DNA of 64,000 nt from Lysobacterales bacterium PRO7. Lineage in GTDB: Bacteria; Pseudomonadota; Gammaproteobacteria; Xanthomonadales; Rhodanobacteraceae. A program made the translations under genes and the position numbers. The DNA is taken from NCBI GenBank assembly GCA_021404785.1, contig QWHH01000008.1:62001-126000 (forward strand), read 5' to 3'. Below the pieces are notes generated by a model, which did no database searches, was not told where the DNA came from, and saw only the letters and a list, made by a program, of their open reading frames with translations. Shown here one piece after another: positions 36,599-47,834 of the stretch (positions are counted from its first letter, which is position 1; the number at the start of each line of letters is the position of its first letter).

Positions 36599-38065
36599 TC
36601 AACCCTGCGCCGGCAGCGGTGCCGGCGTCTGTTTGGGTTCGGGCTCCGGTATCGGAACCGGAATCGGCGAGATGATCGGCTTGCGCGCGTCGGCAGCGGT
36701 GTACCACAGGTTCCACGCCATCACCCACATGCCGAGCCAGATCAGCACGCCGCCGAACCAGCGGAACATGTACAGTGGCTTGATCGCGATCAGGCTGTCG
36801 AGGAAGGAATACGTGAGCGCACCATCCGGATTGGTCGCGCGCCACATCATGCCTTCGGTCACGCCGGCGGTCCACATGGCGATGACGTAGAGCAGGGTGC
36901 CGGTCAGGTGCAGCCAGAAATGCACTTCCATGCCGCGGCGCGAGTACATCGCCGGACGCCCGAGCGCGCGCGGCGCCATCGCGTACAGCGAACCGATCGT
37001 GATCATCGCCACCCAGCCGAGCGAGCCGGAGTGCACGTGGGCGATGGTCCAGTCGGTGTAGTGCGACAGCGAGTTCACGGTCTTGATTGCCATCATCGAG
37101 CCTTCGAACGTGGCGGCGGCGTAGAACACCAGCGCCATCACCATGAACTTGGCGGCGGGATCGTCCTTCAAGCGGTGCCACGAGCCGTTGAACGTGAACA
37201 GGCCGTTGGCGGCCGAGCCCCAGCTCGGCATCAGCAGCACCAGAGAGAACGCCATGCCCACGGACTGCACCCAGTCGGGCAGGGCGGTGTACATCAGGTG
37301 ATGCGAGCCGGCCCACATGTAGACCGAGATCAGGGCCCAGAAATTGACGATCGAGAAACGGTAGCTCCACAGCGGCTGCTGGGCCTGGCGCGGCACGAAG
37401 TAGTACATCATGCCGAGGAAACCGGCGGTGAGGAAGAACGCGACCGCGTTGTGGCCGTACCACCACTGCACCATGGCGTCGACCGCGCCGGAATAGATTG
37501 GATACGACTTCGTCATCGATACCGGAATCGCGATGTTGTTGACGATGTGCAGCAATCCGACCGCAATGATGAAGGCGCCGTAGTACCAGTTCGCCACGTA
37601 AATGTGGCGGATGCGCCGGCGCGCGAGGGTGGCGAAGAACACGGCGCCGAAGCTGACCCAGACGACGGCGATGAAGATGTCGATCCACCATTCCGGCTCG
37701 GCGTATTCCTTGCTCTGGGTCATGCCCAGCGGCATCGTCACCATCGCCAGCACGCAGATCAGTTGCCAGCCCCAGAACGTGAACTCGGCAAGACGCGGCA
37801 GCGCCAGGCGCGTGTGGCCGGTGCGTTGCACGACGTAGTAGCAAGTGCCCATCAGGGCCGAGCCGCCGAACGCGAAAATCACGCCGAACGTGTGATCCGG
37901 ACGCAGCTTGCTGAAGGTCAGGAACGGAATGTCGAGATTCCAGAACGGCCAGGCCAGTTCGGCGGCGAGATACATGCCGACCAGCATGCCGATGATGCCC
38001 CAGACTGCGGAGGCGAACAGGAACAGGCGCACGACCTTGTCGTCGTAGGTTTCGATGGTGGTCAT
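36599..38065 (-). CDS. ccoN: CcoN, catalytic subunit I of cbb3-type cytochrome c oxidase
   Basis: A 488-residue heme-copper oxidase subunit with about 12 membrane helices. It holds the low- and high-spin heme b and CuB ligands: R-P-D-H-T-F (helix II His), W-Y-G-H-N-A-V (CuB His with cbb3-type context), G-S-H-H-L and I-A-H-V-H-S-G. The cbb3 enzyme has high oxygen affinity and supports microaerobic respiration. The start at 38065 has GGAAAG upstream. An FNR/Anr palindrome lies 53 bp before the ATG. The C-terminus ends in a Pro-rich tail. Confidence 0.97.
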   Translation of the reverse strand: MTTIETYDDKVVRLFLFASAVWGIIGMLVGMYLAAELAWPFWNLDIPFLTFSKLRPDHTFGVIFAFGGSALMGTCYYVVQRTGHTRLALPRLAEFTFWGWQLICVLAMVTMPLGMTQSKEYAEPEWWIDIFIAVVWVSFGAVFFATLARRRIRHIYVANWYYGAFIIAVGLLHIVNNIAIPVSMTKSYPIYSGAVDAMVQWWYGHNAVAFFLTAGFLGMMYYFVPRQAQQPLWSYRFSIVNFWALISVYMWAGSHHLMYTALPDWVQSVGMAFSLVLLMPSWGSAANGLFTFNGSWHRLKDDPAAKFMVMALVFYAAATFEGSMMAIKTVNSLSHYTDWTIAHVHSGSLGWVAMITIGSLYAMAPRALGRPAMYSRRGMEVHFWLHLTGTLLYVIAMWTAGVTEGMMWRATNPDGALTYSFLDSLIAIKPLYMFRWFGGVLIWLGMWVMAWNLWYTAADARKPIISPIPVPIPEPEPKQTPAPLPAQG

Positions 38066-38088
38066 GAGGTCTTTCCGGTGGGGCGCGT

Positions 38089-38131
38089 ATTCTCGCAAAG
38101 ATACGCCATCGCCATCCTTGACGCACGTCAA
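38089..38131 (-). promoter_or_regulatory. FNR/Anr-type promoter of the cco operon
   Basis: At 38118-38131 lies a perfect palindrome, TTGAC-GCAC-GTCAA. It matches the FNR/Anr binding pattern (TTGAT/C-N4-A/GTCAA). Reading towards ccoN, a -10-like GAGAAT occupies 38094-38089. If the box is centred at -41.5, as in class II FNR promoters, transcription would start near 38083, 18 nt before the ccoN ATG, and GAGAAT is then correctly placed. This predicts oxygen-responsive activation. The box is about 94 bp from the divergent pntAa start and could also affect that gene. Confidence 0.8.
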
Positions 38132-38224
38132 TGCGTGGATCGCGTCGATATGCAAGTCCCGCTATGGCCATTGCGTCCGCGCTCGGTTAGCATCACCGGT
38201 CTTGCCGCAGGACGGGAGGGGTTC

Positions 38225-39354
<1,130 letters not shown>

Positions 39355-39358
<4 letters not shown>

Positions 39359-39665
39359 TCGACGGATTCCTGGCCCTCTACCTTTTCATGCTCGCCGCTT
39401 TCACCGGCCACGAGATCATCTCGCGCGTGCCGGTGATCCTGCACACGCCGCTGATGTCAGGCTCAAATTTCGTGCACGGCATCGTGCTGATTGGCGCGAT
39501 GGTCGCGCTCGGCGAGGCGACCACGCCGACCGAGCAAATCATTGGATTCATCGGCGTGTTCCTCGGCGCAGGCAATGCGGCTGGCGGCTACGTCGTCACC
39601 GAACGCATGCTCGAGATGTTCAAGTCGAGCAAGAAGCCCGGCTCCAGTCAGGACGGAGCAAAGCC

Positions 39666-39669
<4 letters not shown>
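39355..39669 (+). CDS. pntAb: PntAb, transhydrogenase alpha subunit, membrane part
   Basis: A 104-residue membrane protein with three helices (about 5-22, 36-54, 58-78). The conserved segment V-I-L-H-T-P-L-M-S-G-S-N-F-V-H-G matches the split alpha2 subunit of transhydrogenase. It forms part of the proton channel together with PntB. ATGA overlaps at both ends (with pntAa and pntB) indicate one coupled operon. Confidence 0.95.
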
Positions 39670-41081
<1,412 letters not shown>

Positions 41082-41123
41082 ATCGGTGAGGTTGGGTGAA
41101 CGCGTGCGAGCGAACGTGACCAC

Positions 41124-41624
41124 TTACCAGCGCCCGCGGCCGTGATTGCCGCCGTTGAAATTTCCCTGACCAACATGGATGGACAAGCCGACCATTCCGG
41201 TTGGATGGTCGCAACTACCCAACGCCTTGGTCATGCGCACGCTCCCGGTTTGGTAGTTGCCGTTGACATGGTTGCCGGCAACGACGCCCAAGCCAATGCT
41301 CCCGTGAACCTGGGGCTGGCCGTAGGCGGCATCGTCGCAGCCCGCTGCCGACGCGCGCGAGTCGGCAGCATCCACGGCGGCGTTGGCATTCGCGTCGTAC
41401 TGCGCGCTCGCTGGCGGGGGATTCTGCAACGCCGGCATCGAAGCCGCCATGGTCGTGACCGTTGCAGTGGCGGCCTTGTTCGTATCTTTTGCAGCTGCCG
41501 GCGCCGCGACTGCGGCGGTAGCGCGGTTTGGTGGCAAATTCAGATTCAGCGTCGGCGATTGCGCCCACGCCGACGCAGCCAGTGCGCTGGCGACTGAAGC
41601 GATGAGATAACGGTTGATCTTCAT
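41124..41624 (-). CDS. Secreted low-complexity protein of unknown function
   Basis: A 166-residue protein with a clear signal peptide (I-A-S-V-A-S-A-L-A-A-S-A-W-A-Q). A mature Ala/Thr-rich region (about 35-95) is followed by a Gly/Asn-rich C-terminal part with V-V-A-G-N-H-V-N-G-N-Y-Q-T-G-S-V and G-N-F-N-G-G-N-H-G-R-G-R. The two halves differ in composition, and one C-D-D-A/S-C-D-H cysteine pair is present. I recognise no family. GGAG precedes the ATG at 41624. It is convergent with pntB. Confidence 0.65.
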   Translation of the reverse strand: MKINRYLIASVASALAASAWAQSPTLNLNLPPNRATAAVAAPAAAKDTNKAATATVTTMAASMPALQNPPPASAQYDANANAAVDAADSRASAAGCDDAAYGQPQVHGSIGLGVVAGNHVNGNYQTGSVRMTKALGSCDHPTGMVGLSIHVGQGNFNGGNHGRGRW

Positions 41625-41739
41625 ACCGGCTCCGAATAGGCAACGCGTTTTGTCGGCGAAAATAGTACGCGCCAGTCGGTTAAAAGACCGTACGCTTTTT
41701 TGTTTCGTCGCCCATGGCGTGGGTAAAAAAACGTAAGCG

Positions 41740-42174
41740 TCATTGGCGGACGGAAATTCGCATCGCAAGCCATGCCGCGATTGCGCAGGCAAGCGCCAGC
41801 CAGACGAAATCCCACGCGCCGAGGTTGGCGAGTGCGCCTTGCCACGCGAGGCCGAGATCCATCCTGAACAGTGTGTTGCGCAGAGGGAATCCGAGCATTT
41901 GTGCGATGCGCACGGCGGCGAACAGGTATTGCGCGTAGACGAAGGCGATCAAAACCGCCGTCATCGCGCAGATCGCGCAGCGCTTGCCCGGGAATCCCAG
42001 CCAGTGGAAGTACCAGCCCATCGCTGCGCCGAGTGGGACGATGAGAAATCCTGCCCCGTGCGTGACGCTGAGCGCGAGCAGGCACCACAGCGCACCGGCG
42101 GCGAGTCCGGCGATGGCGGTCGTGGCGATGCAGGAAATGAGTCCGGGTGTCTTGCGGCGTTGTGCTGAATCCAT
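41740..42174 (-). CDS. Four-helix integral membrane protein, unknown
   Basis: A 144-residue protein with hydrophobic segments at about 11-35, 38-58, 68-90 and 118-138. Notable are the compact C-A-I-C-A-M pair and the G-W-Y-F-H-W-L loop. It might be a small inner-membrane protein in the style of vitamin K epoxide reductase-like or DUF families, but there is no solid match. Spacing to the secreted protein gene (115 bp) and the GNAT (32 bp) leaves its operon status open. Confidence 0.6.
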   Translation of the reverse strand: MDSAQRRKTPGLISCIATTAIAGLAAGALWCLLALSVTHGAGFLIVPLGAAMGWYFHWLGFPGKRCAICAMTAVLIAFVYAQYLFAAVRIAQMLGFPLRNTLFRMDLGLAWQGALANLGAWDFVWLALACAIAAWLAMRISVRQ

Positions 42175-42206
42175 CCGTGGATGCTACGTCATGCAGCGAG
42201 GTTGTG

Positions 42207-42803
42207 TCAGCCGCGCAGTTTGTGCAACTGGAAATCCAGATGCGTGCGCACAGTCGGCCATTCGCCCGCGATGATGCTGTACACGCAGGTGTCGCGCAGG
42301 GTGCCGTCGCCGCCGCGGCGGTGATTGCGCAGGATGCCGTCGAGCTTGGCGCCGAGGCGTTCGATCGCGGTGCGGCTGGCGCGGTTGAAGAAATGCGTGC
42401 GGAATTCGACCGCGATGCAATCCAGTTCCTCGAACGCGTGCGCGAGCAGCAGGCGCTTGGTTTCGGTATTGATGCCGCTGCGCTGCGCACTGGCCGCATA
42501 CCAGGTGTGGCCGATTTCGAGCCGCTTGTTCTCGGCGTCGATGTTCATGTAACCCGTCGCACCGACCACGCGTCGCGTAGCATTGGCGATGATGACGAAC
42601 GGCACCATGCTGCCGGCGGTTTGCATCGCAAGGCGACGGTCGATGTCGGCGCGCATCGTCAGCGGCGTGGGCACGAACGTGTACCACAGGTTCCATAGCT
42701 CGCCATCACGCGCAGATTCGACCAGACCGTCGTGGTGTTCGTGGCGCAAGGGTTCGAGCGTGACGAGCTTGCCGAGCAAAGTTACGGGAGTGGGCCAGGT
42801 CAT
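42207..42803 (-). CDS. GNAT-family N-acetyltransferase, RimJ/RimL-like
   Basis: A 198-residue acetyltransferase. The N-terminal strand G-K-L-V-T-L-E-P-L is typical of RimJ/RimL-like members. Later blocks are V-V-G-A-T-G-Y-M-N-I, I-G-H-T-W-Y and the acetyl-CoA-binding region Q-R-S-G-I-N-T-E-T-K-R-L-L-L-x-H-A-F-E. R-T-H-F-F-N-R-A-S-R-T-A-I-E-R-L-G-A-K-L-D-G follows. Substrate is unknown. The ATG at 42803 is supported by GAGGAAAA; six residues upstream are dropped. It is divergent from the MocR-type regulator, which often controls its neighbour. Confidence 0.83.
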   Translation of the reverse strand: MTWPTPVTLLGKLVTLEPLRHEHHDGLVESARDGELWNLWYTFVPTPLTMRADIDRRLAMQTAGSMVPFVIIANATRRVVGATGYMNIDAENKRLEIGHTWYAASAQRSGINTETKRLLLAHAFEELDCIAVEFRTHFFNRASRTAIERLGAKLDGILRNHRRGGDGTLRDTCVYSIIAGEWPTVRTHLDFQLHKLRG

Positions 42804-42837
42804 GAATTTTCCTCGCGGCAACGGCCATGCGCGGCGC

Positions 42838-42866
42838 TTGACGGCACGAATCTAAACCTTCAGATT
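42838..42866 (+). promoter_or_regulatory. Putative promoter and operator upstream of the MocR-type regulator
   Basis: TTGACG (42838-42843) and CAGATT (42861-42866) are 17 bp apart and could act as -35 and -10 elements. An exact inverted repeat, AATCT-N8-AGATT (42849-42866), covers the spacer and the -10. This would suit autoregulation or control of the divergent GNAT by the MocR protein. The -10 is poor (3 of 6 matches), so the promoter call is tentative. Confidence 0.35.
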
Positions 42867-42909
42867 GGCCCCGGCGAGTGCCGGTTTTCGCCGGATTCAT
42901 GGAGCCACG

Positions 42910-44364
42910 ATGTTCTTGCAGCTCGACGACAAAGGGCCGCGTTACCTGCAACTGGCGCGCGCGCTCAAGCAGGCAATCCTCGACGGCCGCTGCGCGCCGG
43001 GATCGCGCCTGCCGGCCACGCGCACGCTGGCGCGCGAGCTGGAAATCTCGCGCAATACCGCGCTCGCCGCATATGCCGTGCTCACCGAAGAAGGCTTGAT
43101 CGATGGCCGCTCCGGGTCGGGCTGCTATGTGGCTGCATTCGCCGCCGTGCCGAAGCGTCCCCCGGCTGCATCAGCACAGGCGACCGCGCGCGCGCCGGTG
43201 TTGTCGCGACGCGGACGGCGCATGCAGCAGGTTTACGACCGTGCGATCCCGGGACGCCAGCATCGAGGCCTGCGCTACAACCTGCAGTACGGCTTGCCGA
43301 TGACGAATCCGCAGTTGGCCAGCGCGTGGCGGCGCGCGCTGAATCAGGCGGCGGCGCATGTGCAGACCGACTATCCCGATCCGCAGGGATTGCCGGAGTT
43401 GCGCGCGCAGATCTGCGAATACCTCGCGCGCCGCCGTGGCATAAACGCCGCGCCGGAGGACGTGCTGATCGTCAATGGCACGCAGCAGGCATTTTCGCTT
43501 GCTGCCGACGTGCTGCTCGATGTCGGCGACCGCATGCTGCTGGAGGATCCGCACTACCAGGGCGCACGTCAGGTGTTTGCCGCGCGCGGCGCGGTGATCC
43601 GCACCTGCCGCGTCGACGCCGATGGTTTGGTCGCCAACGCCTTGCCGCGCGATGCGCAAACGCGGCTTGCCGTCGTTACGCCATCGCACCAGTTTCCGAC
43701 CGGCGCAGTGTTGAGCCTGCCGCGGCGCATGCAATTGCTCGAGTGGGCGCAGCGCCGCCGCTGCTGGTTGATCGAAGACGATTACGACGGCGAATTCCGC
43801 TACGGCACGCGTCCGTTGGCAGCGTTAAAGTCTCTCGATCGCAACGGGCGCGTGCTCTACGTCGGCAGTTTCTCCAAGGTGATCTTTCCGGCGCTGCGCC
43901 TAGGCTACATGGTACTGCCGCCGGGATTACGGGAAGCGTTTGTCGCGGCGAAGTGGCTGACCGACCGCGGCAGCACGGCGATCGAACAGGCCGCGCTCGC
44001 GCGCCTGATCGGCAGTGGTGCGTTCGAGCGCCACCTGCGCCGCGCTGCCAACACGCTGCGCGCGCGCCGCTCTGCGTTGCTTGGCGCCTTGCAACGCTAC
44101 GCAGGCGACGCGGTCGAGGTCGCCGATTCCAGCGCCGGCATGCATATCCTGGCGTGGATGCGGCACATGAGCCATGCGCAGGCGCAGGCGCTGGTCGAGA
44201 TGGCGCGTGCGCGCGGTGTCGGCATCTATCTGGTTGCGCCGTATTGCCACAAGCCGTTGAAACGTCCGGGCTTGCTGCTCGGTTACGCCGATCTGCCGCC
44301 GGCCGATCTGCAAGCCGCCGTGCGCATTCTCGCCGAGTGTCTGTCGCGGGTCTCGCAATCCTGA
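42910..44364 (+). CDS. MocR/PdxR-family transcriptional regulator (GntR HTH fused to aminotransferase fold)
   Basis: A 484-residue two-domain regulator. The N-terminal GntR winged helix (about 8-75) has P-G-S-R-L-P-A-T-R-T-L-A-R-E-L-E-I-S-R-N-T. The C-terminal class I aminotransferase fold includes Y-P-D-P-Q-G, H-Q-F-P-T-G, D-D-Y-D-G-E-F-R-Y and the PLP lysine in G-S-F-S-K. Members such as PdxR and GabR sense PLP adducts. The target here may be the divergent GNAT gene or itself. ATG 42910 has GGAG upstream. An extension to 42865 would overlap the putative promoter. Confidence 0.88.
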   Translation: MFLQLDDKGPRYLQLARALKQAILDGRCAPGSRLPATRTLARELEISRNTALAAYAVLTEEGLIDGRSGSGCYVAAFAAVPKRPPAASAQATARAPVLSRRGRRMQQVYDRAIPGRQHRGLRYNLQYGLPMTNPQLASAWRRALNQAAAHVQTDYPDPQGLPELRAQICEYLARRRGINAAPEDVLIVNGTQQAFSLAADVLLDVGDRMLLEDPHYQGARQVFAARGAVIRTCRVDADGLVANALPRDAQTRLAVVTPSHQFPTGAVLSLPRRMQLLEWAQRRRCWLIEDDYDGEFRYGTRPLAALKSLDRNGRVLYVGSFSKVIFPALRLGYMVLPPGLREAFVAAKWLTDRGSTAIEQAALARLIGSGAFERHLRRAANTLRARRSALLGALQRYAGDAVEVADSSAGMHILAWMRHMSHAQAQALVEMARARGVGIYLVAPYCHKPLKRPGLLLGYADLPPADLQAAVRILAECLSRVSQS

Positions 44365-44433
44365 TTGCGGAGGGGCAGCAGCAATTCACCGTCGTTCCTG
44401 CGATAATGTGGACCAAAATAGTACGGATTCGCG

Positions 44434-44991
44434 ATGGGCGCCTACAATCAAAGTTCCGAGCCGGTTGTCTTCGAGCGCGACTGCGCCGCGGTGATGGTGC
44501 CGCAGGGTCAGGAAGTCACCTTGCCTGCGGGCCAGAACGGCTACATCACGCAGGCGCTCGGCGGCAGCTTCACCGTCTTCGTCGACGGCAATTTGTTCCG
44601 CATTGCCGGCGCGGATGCCGACGCCATCGGCAAGGAACCGCCGCCCGCGATCGTCGTTGACGACCGCACCAGCGATGCCGATGTGGAAAAACTGGTGTGG
44701 GAGCAGTTGCGCACCTGCTTCGATCCGGAGATTCCTGTAAATATCGTTGATTTGGGGCTGGTCTACGAATGCACGCTGAGCCATCGCGATGACGGCACGC
44801 GCAAGGTCGAGGTACGCATGACGCTGACTGCACCCGGCTGTGGGATGGGCGACATCCTCGTCGAGGATGTGCGCAGCAAGCTCGAAGCGATTCCCACGAT
44901 CACCGAGACCGACGTGGAGCTGGTCTTCGATCCGCCGTGGAATCACACGATGATGTCGGATGTAGCCAAGCTGGAAACGGGGATGCTCTAG
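44434..44991 (+). CDS. sufT: SufT, Fe-S cluster assembly/maturation protein
   Basis: A 185-residue protein whose C-terminal half is a MIP18/DUF59 domain: D-P-E-I-P-V-N-I-V-D-L-G-L-V-Y and T-A-P-G-C-G-M-G-D. The N-terminal domain G-Q-E-V-T-L-P-A-G-Q and F-T-V-F-V-D-G-N-L-F is the SufT-specific part. SufT helps maturation of Fe-S proteins under iron limitation in several bacteria. It stands alone here, away from the suf operon. An extended -10-like TGCGATAAT lies about 30 bp upstream (near 44399-44407). Its stop is followed directly by repeat copy 2. Confidence 0.92.
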   Translation: MGAYNQSSEPVVFERDCAAVMVPQGQEVTLPAGQNGYITQALGGSFTVFVDGNLFRIAGADADAIGKEPPPAIVVDDRTSDADVEKLVWEQLRTCFDPEIPVNIVDLGLVYECTLSHRDDGTRKVEVRMTLTAPGCGMGDILVEDVRSKLEAIPTITETDVELVFDPPWNHTMMSDVAKLETGML

Positions 44992-44994
44992 CTT

Positions 44995-45102
44995 GTCATT
45001 CCGGCATGGAATGCCGGAAACCAGAAGTCATGGATGACAAGACATCAATATGCAGATCACGTCCTTGTGTCCTGGATCCCGGCAATCCCTGCCGGGATGA
45101 CG
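44995..45102. repeat. Dispersed palindromic repeat, copy 2 (REP/MITE-like)
   Basis: About 108 bp with the same architecture as the 7612-7711 copy. The left hairpin is GTCATTCCGGCATGG/ATGCCGGAA and the right hairpin GGATCCCGGCAATCC/CTGCCGGGATGACG, with outer termini GTCATTCC and GGATGAC inverted. Loop sequences between the hairpins have diverged from copy 1, while the stems are conserved. That is what selection on structure or recent transposition would give. It fills the space between the convergent stops of sufT and the EAL-type gene. Confidence 0.8.
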
Positions 45103-45108
45103 AATTCC

Positions 45109-47667
45109 TTACCACAGTGGTCTATTAAAATCGAAATCCGGTTGCGGTTGCGGCCGCGAAAACGCCGGACCAATGCCGTAGTCCACACCCAGGCGCAGCA
45201 ACAAGTGCGCGCGTTGCAGGCTGTCGACTTCCGGCGCGATCACCGCTACACCGCTCGCATGCGCCTTGCGCACCAGCGCAAGCATGGTGTCGCTGACCGA
45301 CTTGGCGCTGCCCAGTTCAGCCACCAGCGATGGCGCCAGGCGCACGAAGTCCACGTTCAGGCTCTTGAGCGCATGCACGGCAGCCCAGTCGCGGCCGTAG
45401 TCGACGAGGCAGAAGCGCACGCCGTTCTGGTGCAGCGCCCTGACCTGCTCGCGTGCGCGTTCGCCGGCGTCGATCAGGGTCGAGCAAGCCAGTTCGATGG
45501 TCAGGCCGGTTCCCGACAAATGCCGCGACTTCAGTTCGCGCTCAAGCCACCACGAAAATTCCGACTCCAGCGCGCTGGATACCGCTTGTGGCACGAACAG
45601 GCGCAACTGGCGGCCGCGACGCAATTGTTCCTCGCGCACCTGCAACGAATGCTGGAGCAGCATGCGGTCGAGCGGGGCGATCTGCTTGCATTCGACCGCT
45701 ACCGGCGCGAGTTCCTCGTAGGACACGCTGGTGCCGGGATGCTGCACGCTGCGCACCTTGAAACCGAGTTCGTACTGGCCTTGCAGTTTTCCGGCCAGCG
45801 GCGCGATCGCGCAGAATTCGAACTGGGTCTGCTCGGCGACCAGCGGCCGGCTGAGTACCGCGCGCACCGCAAGCAGGGGGTCGACCGGCAACAGCGCGGC
45901 TTCCTTGGCCTCGAACCAGAGCACGCGATTGCCGCCCATGTGCGCGGCGGCCAGTTGCGCGGCCTGCGCGTTGGTCACCACCGAATCCACGCTCGCATGC
46001 TCGCCGCCGAGCAGGGCGAGGCCCAGACTGGCGCTCAAGTTGTGCGTGCGTCCGTTGAATTGCCACGGCTGCTCGGCAAGCGCCTCGCGCACGGCTTCGG
46101 CGGCGGCAGTCAATTCACTGCGGCTGCGCCGGGTGAGTACGATGAAGTAGTGGAAGTCCTGGTACTGCGCGGACAGGTCCAACTCGTCGAGCTGGCTGCG
46201 CAACAGGTTGCCGACGTGGGCGTCGAGCGCGGCGAGTCCGGCCAGGCCAATCTGCTCGCGCAGCAACGCCGCACGATCCAGCGCGACATACAGCAGCGCA
46301 GCCGAGCGGTCGCCGAGCGCGGCTTCGAGTTTTTCGATCAAGGTGGTGCGCGAATACAAGCCGGTACGCGCATCGCGGCCGCCGGGTTTGCCGATGACTT
46401 CGCGCAGCCAGTGTGCGCGCTGCACGCGCGCCTGCACGGCGCCGATAAGATGCCGCGCCTTGACCGGCTTGAGCAGCACCTCGTCGCCGCCGGCGGCGAT
46501 CGCATCGAAGCGTTGTGCGCTGCCGTTCGCACCGGCGGCGAGGATGATTGGCACCGCGGCGAATTCGTGTTGCTGGCGGATCAGCTGGATCAGTTCCACG
46601 CCGTTGACATCCGGCAGGTCGTGGTCGATGACGATGACGTCGGGACGGAAGTCCGCGATCGCGGCGATGGCAGCCTGACCGTTGCCGACCAGACGCGCGG
46701 TCATGCCGCGCTCGACCAGCGCGCGCGCGGATTCGGCGGCGTGCTCGCGGTCGGCTTCGACCAGCAGGACGCGCCATTCCGGTTGTGCATCGGCGTGCAA
46801 CAACTCGTCGAGCTTGCCGACGACGCGCAGCGAATCGACGGGTGCGCTGAACAGCGCGGCCGCGCCGGCGCGCATCGCGAGCAGGCGGTGTCCAAGATCA
46901 CCGTTTGGTGATAGCGCGAGCACGGCGGGCAGGCGCTCATTGCCAATGCCCATGCCGGCGTACAGCACCGCCATGCGTGCCATCACGCGCAACTGACGTG
47001 CATCCACGAGTACGGCGCCGGGAATCGCATGGGCCAGGAAATCCAGCAGCATCTGGCCATCGGCGAATTCGCGCACGTCGTAGCCGCGTTCGCGCAGGCC
47101 TTCGACAAGGCCGGGTACGGTACCGGGCGCGATGCCGACCATGCACACCGCGCGCGGCAGATGGGTCGGGCGCGGCGTGGACTCGGGTTCTGCCGGTTTT
47201 GCCGATTCTGTTGCCGCGGATTCCGGCGGCGCGATGACTGAAGCCGCGGCCGGCGCGGGGTCGCCCGCATCGGCCGGCGGCAGCGGACCTGTGGGCATCC
47301 GTGCGCCGGGCAGGGCGTGTACCGCGGCGGTTTCGGTGGCTGACAGGTCGGTGAGTACCGCGCCCATGCGGTTGACCATGTCGGCCAAGCGGCCCAAGTC
47401 ACGCGCATTCGGCACGAGCCGGTCGTCGACGAAAGAACACAGGTAGGCGGCAAGTTCCAGCGCCGAGCCGTTGACGTCATCAAGGCCGAGGCGTTCGCTG
47501 GTGTCGGCGATCTGGTCGATTTCCTCGCCGAGTTTGCGCGCGGCGATCTGGTCCCAGCCGCCTTGCGCCAGCGGCTGCCAGCGCCGCACGAGCGCAAGGC
47601 AGCGCTCGCGGAGCTCTTCCCGCGCGTGCTGCGCACCGCTGCGCGTAGTGGTGTCCTGACCGCTCAT
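45109..47667 (-). CDS. Multidomain REC / degenerate GGDEF / degenerate EAL protein
   Basis: An 852-residue signalling protein. A helical N-terminus (1-110) is followed by an Ala/Pro linker (115-170) and a REC-like domain without obvious acceptor (172-290). A true REC domain spans about 297-415, with phospho-acceptor D348 (I-D-H-D-L-P-D) and K400. Next is a GGDEF-fold domain (about 430-580) where G-G-D-E-F is replaced by Q-D-F-H-Y. The C-terminal EAL-fold domain has Y-E-L-G at the E-A-L position and V-D-Y-G-R-D for the D-D-F-G motif. Catalysis is unlikely; a FimX-like c-di-GMP or partner-binding role is inferred. Confidence 0.82.
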   Translation of the reverse strand: MSGQDTTTRSGAQHAREELRERCLALVRRWQPLAQGGWDQIAARKLGEEIDQIADTSERLGLDDVNGSALELAAYLCSFVDDRLVPNARDLGRLADMVNRMGAVLTDLSATETAAVHALPGARMPTGPLPPADAGDPAPAAASVIAPPESAATESAKPAEPESTPRPTHLPRAVCMVGIAPGTVPGLVEGLRERGYDVREFADGQMLLDFLAHAIPGAVLVDARQLRVMARMAVLYAGMGIGNERLPAVLALSPNGDLGHRLLAMRAGAAALFSAPVDSLRVVGKLDELLHADAQPEWRVLLVEADREHAAESARALVERGMTARLVGNGQAAIAAIADFRPDVIVIDHDLPDVNGVELIQLIRQQHEFAAVPIILAAGANGSAQRFDAIAAGGDEVLLKPVKARHLIGAVQARVQRAHWLREVIGKPGGRDARTGLYSRTTLIEKLEAALGDRSAALLYVALDRAALLREQIGLAGLAALDAHVGNLLRSQLDELDLSAQYQDFHYFIVLTRRSRSELTAAAEAVREALAEQPWQFNGRTHNLSASLGLALLGGEHASVDSVVTNAQAAQLAAAHMGGNRVLWFEAKEAALLPVDPLLAVRAVLSRPLVAEQTQFEFCAIAPLAGKLQGQYELGFKVRSVQHPGTSVSYEELAPVAVECKQIAPLDRMLLQHSLQVREEQLRRGRQLRLFVPQAVSSALESEFSWWLERELKSRHLSGTGLTIELACSTLIDAGERAREQVRALHQNGVRFCLVDYGRDWAAVHALKSLNVDFVRLAPSLVAELGSAKSVSDTMLALVRKAHASGVAVIAPEVDSLQRAHLLLRLGVDYGIGPAFSRPQPQPDFDFNRPLW

Positions 47668-47728
47668 TCGGCTCCTCGCCCCTGTCAGGCCGATTCAGTG
47701 TAGCGCCGTAGCCGCCACAGTGCAGGAA

Positions 47729-47740
47729 TTGCGTACGCAA
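47729..47740. promoter_or_regulatory. Perfect 12-bp palindrome between divergent genes
   Basis: TTGCGTACGCAA is an exact dyad without spacer. It is placed 62 bp before the start of the REC/EAL gene and 95 bp before the small membrane protein gene. Its position in a divergent intergenic region makes it a candidate operator. No regulator can be named from the motif, and a chance palindrome in GC-rich DNA is possible. Confidence 0.35.
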
Positions 47741-47834
47741 GGGCGTGCTGGCGCTCACATTTTCCGCGATTGGCAGGGGTATAGGCGAAAACCTCACAAT
47801 GGGTTTAGGATCATGCCGGCGGCGGGAGACGGCG

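Noticed and set aside
36587-38224. Very long open frame on the plus strand joined to pntAa (about 545 extra codons)
   Set aside because: It is antisense to ccoN, Arg/His/Gly-rich without domains, and pntAa has its own strong ribosome site and conserved start at 38225. It is a frame shadow of GC-rich coding sequence.
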